Positions 56,955 through 64,000 of a DNA stretch of 64,000 nucleotides are shown one piece after another. Under the pieces are notes generated by a model. The model saw only the letters and a program-made list of their open reading frames with translations. It ran no database searches and had not been told where the DNA came from. The DNA is from Antedon mediterranea (Eukaryota > Echinodermata > Crinoidea > Comatulida > Antedonidae): the NCBI RefSeq assembly GCF_964355755.1, contig NC_092671.1:23207070-23271069 (forward strand), in the 5' to 3' direction. A program made the translations under genes and the position numbers. Each line of letters begins with the position of its first letter. Position 1 is the stretch's first letter.

Positions 56955-58400
56955 TTTACTGGTCTGATACTTTGCCATCATATTTAAATGAGATTAATAA
57001 TTTTGTAAAATATAGTAATGATAACTTTTTAGAATTGAATGTTGAAAAAACAAAGGAAATGATTATAGATTTTAGAAAGAAAAGTGTATAAATATAAAAA
57101 ATATATGTGATCTAGTTAAAGACACCTTCCCTACAATTTGTGACGTTTTGTAAAAATAATACATATATATTAGTATTACTTTAAAAACATTAAACCAGGT
57201 CATTCCTTGTCTTAAATGTACGTTTTATGGTAAATTGTGATAAAAAGTGAGAAACAATGCACTACCTAAGTAGATCACGGCGACTGACCTCTCGTGGACG
57301 GTCTTTAGGCCTAGCCTAGCTAGGCTTAGTTTTGTAGGCCTAGCTGGTAAACATCGGTAACGTACGAACATCGTACGCTAGCTATATACATAGTCTGACG
57401 TTGTATAGTTGCTGCATTAATTGTCTTTCTATTTTTGCCAGACTCCGTTGATACAAATTGGGGAAAATCCGGTATTTTCGCTGAAAAGTTAGGAGTCTTC
57501 CATTTGTTTTGGCCTCGTGATCGATCGAAAAGTGGGTTAATTACAGAAGAAAAGCAGAAATATCAATCCGCGCGCAATGCATTTTGGGATTTATAGCGGG
57601 CCGCTATAATTATTAGAATCGACTTGTTTTTCCCATTTTTAACCATTTAAAGACGAAAAAAGTTATCGCAATAGGACCATATAGTATTATTTTTACATTA
57701 AATATAGTTTGTGATCTTAAAATAGATCTAAAAAACGTAGGGAAGGTGTCTTTAACATAATGGGTAGACAAATTCAGAGGGTGAAAACATAAATATATGG
57801 GGGTTGTATTTAACAATAAATTGACGTGGAGTAACCACTTTATGAAGAAAGTCAATACTAGAATGTACTGTTTAAGACAACTAAACAAGTTCAGTGTAAT
57901 GTAAATAATAATATTTTGATTACATTCTATCAGTCTATTATTGTTAGGGTTTGGAAATATTGTATTGCATGGTGGGGTGGAAATGCTACAGATGGAGATA
58001 ATGGGTAGAATTGATCGTGTGGTAAAAGGGTTGAGAGAATGTCTGATTTGTGTCAGCAGTCGGTGGATTCAGTTTATTGCGAGAACCTGGACAGGCTTTT
58101 TGGGATTGTGTTGAGGGATGAAAGTCATCCTTTGAATCCCAATTTAGGCAGTCTCAGGAGTGCTCGCAGTGGAAGATTGCGATCTGCGGCTGCTGGCACA
58201 AACCGATATCTTTTCTCCTTTCTGCTCACAGGTATCAGGAGACATCAGATGAGCACCATGGAATAATATGTTCTTGTTGTGAGTTTTTAAAATTGGTATT
58301 GTTTCGTGTTGTTATAAATATTGTAATTTTGATGTATTTTAAGACGAGAAATGTAATTTTCTCCTTGTGGGAACGAATAAAGATTATACTTGATACTTGA
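56955..58400 (+). mobile_element. Rex1/Babar-type LINE remnant, split by a TTAA MITE
   Basis: Plus-strand YLNEINNFVKYSNDNFLELN, VEKTKEMIIDFRKK, then (after the MITE) YMGVVFNNKLTWSNHFMKK, NTRMYCLRQLNKFSV, FYQSIIVRVWKYCIAWWGGN, and IDRVVKG. These are post-catalytic LINE blocks in order. The trailer ends GTGGGAACGAATAAAGATTATACTTGATACTTGATGG with an (ACTTGAT)n tail. Clade naming is from the pattern only. Confidence 0.72.
57120..57751. mobile_element. TTAA-flanked MITE, 632 bp
   Basis: Ends AGACACCTTCCCTAC and GTAGGGAAGGTGTCT, with TTAA at 57116-57119 and 57752-57755. Related ends at 45125-45142 and 51780-51797 define a family. TTAA targets are used by piggyBac, though these termini are not the usual CCC-type. 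It interrupts the LINE at 56955-58400. Confidence 0.8.
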
Positions 58401-60214
58401 TGGAGGACTCTCCGTGTAGACCAGGCGCCAAGAGAATATATTCATGTAAAAAGTCACAACAACTTTGATGGGCTGATTATGTAGATATATAGACAAGATT
58501 CAATAATCAATATTGCTGCCAGGTCCTATCCTGTAAATTATATTTAAGATCATCATCAACATTGCTCCTAGTTATTTAAAATTAAAAAATTAAAAAAATT
58601 TACCCTGGGGACACAAAATTAGGCGTAAAAAATGGATCTAATCATGTGAAAAGTCACACGGATAGTTGTTGGACATCGTTCCATGTGTATACAATGTTAA
58701 AACAGCAATGACGACAGCAACTTTATATCCTGTAAGTTGCCCGAGACAGTAGCCCTAATAGTCCAGTGGCAGTCTCACCACCTGACGGGGGACAAATTGC
58801 CATCCAACTTTTCTAGAACAGAATTTTCCGTAGATTATGAATCTGATAGGTAATTATTATTGTTGTAATTTTTAATTAATACAAACATTGAGAAGCAACT
58901 GTCAGTAATAATGTTTATTTGTGTATTATGTATTGAAATTTCAAAATTCACAATATTAATTTCTAATCAATTTCACGTACATTTCAGGTCATTTTGAGCA
59001 TTTAAAATAATTTAATTAATTTTAAATACATTTTTTTCGTTTTGCGCACGCACTTGTGCGCACAGCTCGTACAAAACATAGAAAAATGGTTTTTCTAATT
59101 GATTTTGTTTTTCATACCTTCTGTAGTAGATTTTATTCATTTTTATAAACTTTAATTGCAAATAACGATCTTTTGTACTAGTTAATCCCATCTAATAGAG
59201 CGCATCGCTCTAATGCGTGCCCCATTTTCTCCTAGATTTTAATAATAATATGTTGCTAAATCAATTTTTTTTCACATGAGTTTTTCATGTTTATTACGTC
59301 ATCATATAAAAAAATTAGAATAATGTGAGTGACTTAATTTCATACACAGTATATTTTAATATTTTTAATCTCATCGGAATGAAAAGTGACCCACATCATT
59401 AGGCGTCATGTCAAAATGTTTAAAAACGATGACTATGCGTGAAACGCGTATTCTTTTGTTCTTTAAACTTGACCGTACTTCCAATTGTGAAACAACGTGA
59501 AAAACGCTAATATGCACAGCTCAATATTAGTCCCGCCCCCACTGCATGCTTGACTAAATATTTGCATAAACGCGTTAAACATAACAATAATAAATCGTTT
59601 TTTTCGTTACACGCGTTTATTTCGTTTTTAAAAAAATAAAAACTAAATCGTAAAAGTAAGTTGGTACGTTGTCAATCGATCGCCGCTAGGCCGTACATAC
59701 GCTGAACCTAGGTACGTAGTAGCCTAGGTCCAACCTATCCTTGATTTAAGGTGCGTTGCGATCTCATAATACATATAGGCCATAAGCAGTAGCTCAAAAG
59801 ATGCCTAGAACATGGATTTTGTTCCCACCTCTTGGATCTACATTTTGAAAGTTGATATTGTGAAATGAATATGTTACACATACTATATCAAAAGTTCTCC
59901 ATGAAATACTTGTACACTTTTGAGCAATGGCCTCTCAAAGGTACCCCACTACTGCAAAAAAGGCACTTTTTGAGGTCTGGAGGTACTTTTATGGGCCAAT
60001 ATCTTTAAAAGTCTTTGTCCAAATGCAATTGTCTTTTCTCTGTGAGTAGTCCAGTATATTGTGAACACTTATCCAAAATTTAAAATTTAAAAAATAAGTA
60101 TTTTGTATGTGAGGAAAACTGAAAAATTACAATTATTTAGTTGTAATTGCACTTTTCAAGATGTTTAAGACACAATATCTTCGTAACTAATTGACATACC
60201 ATATTTATATTTTT
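58401..60214. other. TANC intron 2, mainly decayed repeats
   Basis: 58900-59180 is the partner of 13240-13660. 59190-59260 has AGAGCGCATCGCTCTAATGCG and a TCTCCTAGATTTT stretch resembling an inverted F1 piece. No gene recognised. Confidence 0.45.
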
Positions 60215-60890
60215 TTCCCAACTATTTGAGAGGGTTGTTAAACAAAATTCAAAGTTTCAGCTTGTCAGCTTCAGGGAGGTTTTATTTATGAAGATGCAAA
60301 AACTGAGATTTGGCCAATTTTATAGATAATTTTAATATCTTTTAGTCGTTTTTTGAGCAGTTATATTTTAATAATCAACTCTCACTATGTATTTATATTC
60401 ATGCAATGGGTATCCTAGTGAGTTAGTGACACACAAGTGAAGTTTCAACGCAAAAGAAATTATTATGCAATAATATGATAGTAACTTACATTGCATTTTT
60501 GTTTGTTTTTAGTGCCAATTTTGTGTGAACTCGACTCAAACCGTAAAAGGCGCCTGAATAAATACTATGCCTTTTCTGTACAACTACCCGAGAGGGTTGA
60601 TAAACAACCTTTTCAAACCAGCTTGATGATTTTTTTTATATAGGAAGATGCACTGCACCAGCTGAGAATTTGCTAATTTTATAGATAATTTTGATGTTTT
60701 ATTTGTTTTTGAGGAGTACGTAAGCCTACATGATTTCTTAGAAAGTGACTTGCCATAATAATATTTATATTCATGCAATGGGTATGCTAGGTTAGTGACA
60801 CCTGAGTAAATTTTCAACACAAACAATAAATGATTATGCAATAACTTATTTATTGTAACTTAAATATTGCATTTTTTAGTGCCAATTTAG
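60215..60890. repeat. diverged ~360-bp tandem duplication
   Basis: The left copy (60215-60560) and right copy (60585-60890) share GAGAGGGTTG.TAAACAA, AATTTTATAGATAATTTT, TTCATGCAATGGGTAT.CTAG, and GCATTTTT...TAGTGCCAATTT in the same order. Substitutions and indels are many, so the duplication is old. Confidence 0.8.
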
Positions 60891-61870
60891 GCCAGGAGCT
60901 TCCATAAAAACAACCCATTTTTTTCTGTGAAACACCAGATAAGTAGGCCTGCCAGCCCATTTTTACTGTTTTTATATTGATAACATGAATGTAACTCTTG
61001 TGGAGAGAACTATTATTGTTGATAATGATATGAGATGGACATATATACACACAATATACAACAAATACCTTGTAATGTATTTTCATTTATTTTTTTTTTG
61101 TTTCTTTTGGATTTGTGTTTTTTTACAACCCTACATGTTGCCCAATATACAATGTATATAATCCTACTCTTCTCTAGATACGTTGTACCAGCATAACTAG
61201 TAGTCAAGTAGAAAACTTGTCAATTTCAGGTGTGGCATAGCCAGTGTACAATGGAAATAGCAAATATACTTTAACTAATTAATAAGTAATAATTACTATG
61301 TGGAATATCCTTCATATACAGTATGTACATACTACGTGGTCCAGGTAGGTAGGTACAATTAAACATAGATTCAGCAACATTTGCAGTAAGTATTTTACAT
61401 TCAGCCAGTTGATGGTTTTGAAGTTTATGAACAATTCAAGATGATGACAATTGTTTTGAAGCTGGTATCATTTCTGTAACAAATAATCAAGAATAGATTA
61501 TCTAATTTATATCGATTACTTAATATTTTAGTTAAACTGAATATTATTAAATTACAATGAATCTTTTTAGTTTTATATTAAAAAATTAGTTCAGATTTGT
61601 GGTAAACCATACACAGAAATGTTGAAACATTCTCAACTTTACTTACTCTACCACACACTTTCCATTACTATATAGTGTTTATTGACAATGCAACCTGGTA
61701 TATAAAACATTTTTAAAGTAATGGATGTTTTTCAGCTATTTCTTGCATTCATTACTATTTTTAACTTTCATTACTAATTTTACTACTATTGTATATAATT
61801 ATAACAAAACATAAATCATTTGGCATTTCTCATCTCTAGGCCTAACATTAAAAAAGGATCCAAAACTTAC
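60891..61870. other. TANC intron 2, donor side
   Basis: No gene or clear repeat seen. T-rich tracts at 61085-61130. Ends at the exon 2 donor GTAAGTTTTG (minus strand). Confidence 0.5.
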
Positions 61871-61895
61871 CAGAATCAGTGAACGTGTTCAGCAT
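61871..61895 (-). CDS. TANC: TANC exon 2 coding part: predicted start codon
   Basis: Minus strand AAAAATGCTGAACACGTTCA... gives MLNTFTDS, then a split codon G joined to GT of exon 3 (Gly). The donor is a strong GTAAGTTTTG. Two acceptor candidates lie just upstream (ATTTATGTCTAG at 61927 or TTGTCTAG at 61916), so the exon is ~45-56 nt with a short 5' UTR part. No in-frame upstream ATG is seen. Vertebrate TANC proteins also begin with a short variable segment containing ML, but this N-terminus is not conserved, so the start is inferred from splice phase. Confidence 0.62.
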
Positions 61896-62158
61896 TTTTG
61901 TGCCTCCTTTCCACTAGACAACCTAGACATAAATAATTGAAGATAAATTGAATTGAAATGATACAGTTGAAATGAAATAAATTATTTTAAATTAAAATTA
62001 AGCATTTATAAATAAAAATAATACCGGGCTGATGTATGAATACTAGGCCTAGTCTTCGGACCAGGCCATCAAAATGAATGCATAATACTAAATAGGATAG
62101 CCTAGGTACAGTATAGGGAAAGCCTGCTTACTAGGCCAGACCAAATTAATTATTTCAA
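61896..62158. other. TANC intron 1, acceptor side
   Basis: Candidate acceptor sites for exon 2, TAGGCCTAG clusters at 62044-62053 and 62100. No gene. Confidence 0.4.
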
Positions 62159-63021
62159 ACAATAGAGAGAAATGGCGAACCGGCGTCTAAAATCCGAGTG
62201 GGTATAAAATCATAACAAACCGTTGAGGGCGGCACATTTCCTATGTTTATACACGTGAATCATGGCGTCGTCTAACCAATGTTGTTGCTGTAACGCTCAT
62301 AATTCTTGTTATGTATAAAAGTCATCCATCATTCACAATCATATTCCTAAAAATATCTCATATCTGTAGGTCTACATTAGACTAGGCCTATAGTATTATA
62401 GTAGAATGGTGTTATCAAGTATTCATTACTGGCGATAGCCCCCTCCCTGCAGGAAGGAACGCCGCATCACTAGCCACATAACAAAATGGCAGTTGTCAAG
62501 CTGAAACTAATGCTTAGGCTAGGCCTACATCTACTAGAGATGCTTTATTTAGTCTTACTACCTAGCTACTGTAGGAGAGGCTTAGCAGCACCCTAGCTAA
62601 AGTAGTAGTAGTAGTACAGTATGCAATAACGAATTTCCAATATTATTATGATTATTATGATTATTATTAATCCCTGATCCGTGCTAGGCTCGAGTACTCG
62701 AGGTACTACAGCATATACAGGCCAACTATCTAGGGCCTAGAGCTGGGTACTCTATATAACAAAAACGCGTCTTAATTCAATCCAAATTAAAATAAAATAT
62801 GTTAAGATTTGCCCATATAACATTAAAATTGTTAAGGGGTTGCAAAAAAAAAATATACTGCTATTATGTGTGTTTTAAACGTTCTTTTCTACCTACTTTT
62901 TAAACTCAACCCATCGGAATTTCCCATACAAAAACATGTGACGAAATGGTTTGTTTACAATCTATACCCACTCGGTGAAATTTGAGTGACGTCATCGCGG
63001 TTCGCCATTTCTCTCTATTGT
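62159..63021. mobile_element. 863-bp inverted-repeat MITE in presumed intron 1
   Basis: Ends ACAATAGAGAGAAATGGCGA and TCGCCATTTCTCTCTATTGT, with more inverted similarity inside (GAGTGGGTATA..AT). The interior has (TAG)n and (ATTATTATG)n repeats at 62600-62670. Target duplication not resolved; AATTATT occurs a few bases outside both ends. It sits between exon 2 and the proposed first exon, in likely 5' regulatory DNA. Confidence 0.78.
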
Positions 63022-63111
63022 AATTATTAATAATAATAAATAATAATATATTAATTTTAATGTGTATTTATTGTGTTTGCTCAAAATGTACTAAAATTAT
63101 GCTATCCTCAC

Positions 63112-63170
63112 CTGTGTCTTTGTATTCCGTTTGTCGCCGTTTTAACTTAATAATAGCCCATTAAGTTATA
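63112..63170 (-). other. possible non-coding first exon of TANC
   Basis: Minus strand ...GGAATACAAAGACACAG followed by GTGAGGATAGC is a good splice donor, upstream of exon 2 and with no long frame. No TATA box or start site can be fixed, so the right border given is arbitrary. This is inference only. Confidence 0.3.
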
Positions 63171-64000
63171 GTTTAGTAGCAGGCCTAACTGTACTGTACT
63201 GCTGCTGGGCCTAGCCTATGCCATCTTGAGAGTAGCCTAGTATACACCTCCAGACCTAGGCTAGTGTGCTACCTTAAGCCTTTAGGCTAGAGCCTAAAGA
63301 CGTAGCTAGCTAGCCTAGCCTTTCTGTACGAATATTATTAATATAGCACACTGGTTTAAGTGGTAACATTCTAAAAATCCCATTTCTTATATGAGCAGGA
63401 GACTATTTCAATACAATAGGATGATCATAAGATGCATCATTTCTTCGTTTACAGTAGCATTTGTTTGGTGGGGAATCATACAAATTTTCCTCCACGTCTA
63501 GCTCCATTCATCATGATTGAATATTTTTGTCCACGTGTGACGTTGCCGTGTGTGAGTTTTGGGGATTCCCCTCATCTGTAACCAGAGCATGATTGGTGAA
63601 ATACGATCACGTGGTACAGTTTTTAAGACGTTGCGGATAATTTGAACGTGTAACGTTCGGCCCGACCAAATCACTCACGCGGTGTATATTAAAATAAAGT
63701 ACCAAAATAAAACAGTAATTTCTCAAAATTGTCTAACACGATTATGGAGAACTTTTGATATGTTGTTATTTATAAAATTATTATTCTAAATATGTAAAGA
63801 AATTGTAGATCCATGACATCGGAACGAGATGAAACGTTAGAATTTACTGCTTATGGCCTAATAACAATTATTAACCTAAAAAACAATGAAATCGCAGATA
63901 GCCGAATGTGTAATAACTGTAAAATGCAACTGTAATACAAATAAAATACCTATTTAAAGTTCGCTCAGTAAAGGCTGGTTTCCTGTCGACGTAAGAAGTC
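63171..64000. other. right flank, possible upstream region of TANC
   Basis: TAGGCCTA-rich stretch at 63180-63320. CACGTG/ACGT words at 63533, 63610 and 63650. No gene seen in the last 800 bases. Confidence 0.4.

Noticed and set aside
1-64000. CRISPR arrays, rRNA, tRNA or bacterial operons
   Set aside because: No regular direct-repeat/spacer arrays, no tRNA cloverleaf with A/B boxes recognised, and the spliced TANC gene and LINEs show the DNA is animal.

Overview
This window is invertebrate genomic DNA, intron-rich, AT-rich and saturated with mobile elements. There are no bacterial-type genes, operons, RNA genes or CRISPR arrays. Frequent TAGGCCTA/AGGCCTAG clusters together with CR1/Jockey-group, Tx1 and RTE-type LINEs and many 'cut-and-paste' elements suggest a marine deuterostome (echinoderm or hemichordate-like). 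That placement is inference, not proof.

The one host gene I can support runs on the minus strand across almost the whole window: a TANC-family scaffold protein (vertebrate TANC1/TANC2; Drosophila rolling pebbles is the invertebrate relative). Nine coding exons are visible at 61895-61871, 56563-56453, 45533-45159, 36700-35627, 21332-21222, 17465-17214, 15168-14112, 10629-10398 and 9987-9751. All splice junctions are GT-AG and all reading phases match. The exons total 3474 nt, or 1158 codons without a stop. In order they encode a short acidic N-terminus, the conserved PPPPPSEAAIALMSRLG block, a Ser/Thr-rich linker, the APYKPP/VGRDW block, a P-loop (GDVGMGKT), a STAND-type ATPase region with a Walker B (LILVDG), a winged-helix-like HPSFREWL region, and the first ankyrin repeats. 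The remaining ankyrin/TPR exons must lie beyond the left edge. A non-coding first exon may lie near 63112.

The introns are a layered archive of transposons. From left to right: a ~1.04 kb tandem duplication built of ~143-bp subrepeats (384-2453); a CR1-type LINE inside a DNA element (3740-8170); LINE, Pao and gypsy shards between the ankyrin and ATPase exons; a MULE-like element with subterminal minisatellites and a 9-bp target duplication (25568-28298); a three-level nest of gypsy, DNA element and hAT carrying 3 x 329-bp repeats (29140-32255); long inverted repeats (32880-34790); a MULE with long inverted ends and a FLYWCH/transposase remnant, itself hit by a TTAA-flanked piggyBac (37640-40045); a LINE split by a TTA-flanked Harbinger-like element (40470-43985); a hAT transposase tail split by a hAT-like MITE (46250-48321); and a TA-flanked element hit by a 3.3-kb PHD-EN-RT LINE, itself hit by a 152-bp LINE 3' end (52026-56166).

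I found no new host defence or enzymatic system. The most interesting content is the precise nesting with target-site duplications, the subterminal minisatellites, a Cys-rich unknown ORF at 32379-32576, and the intact TANC gene threaded through it all.
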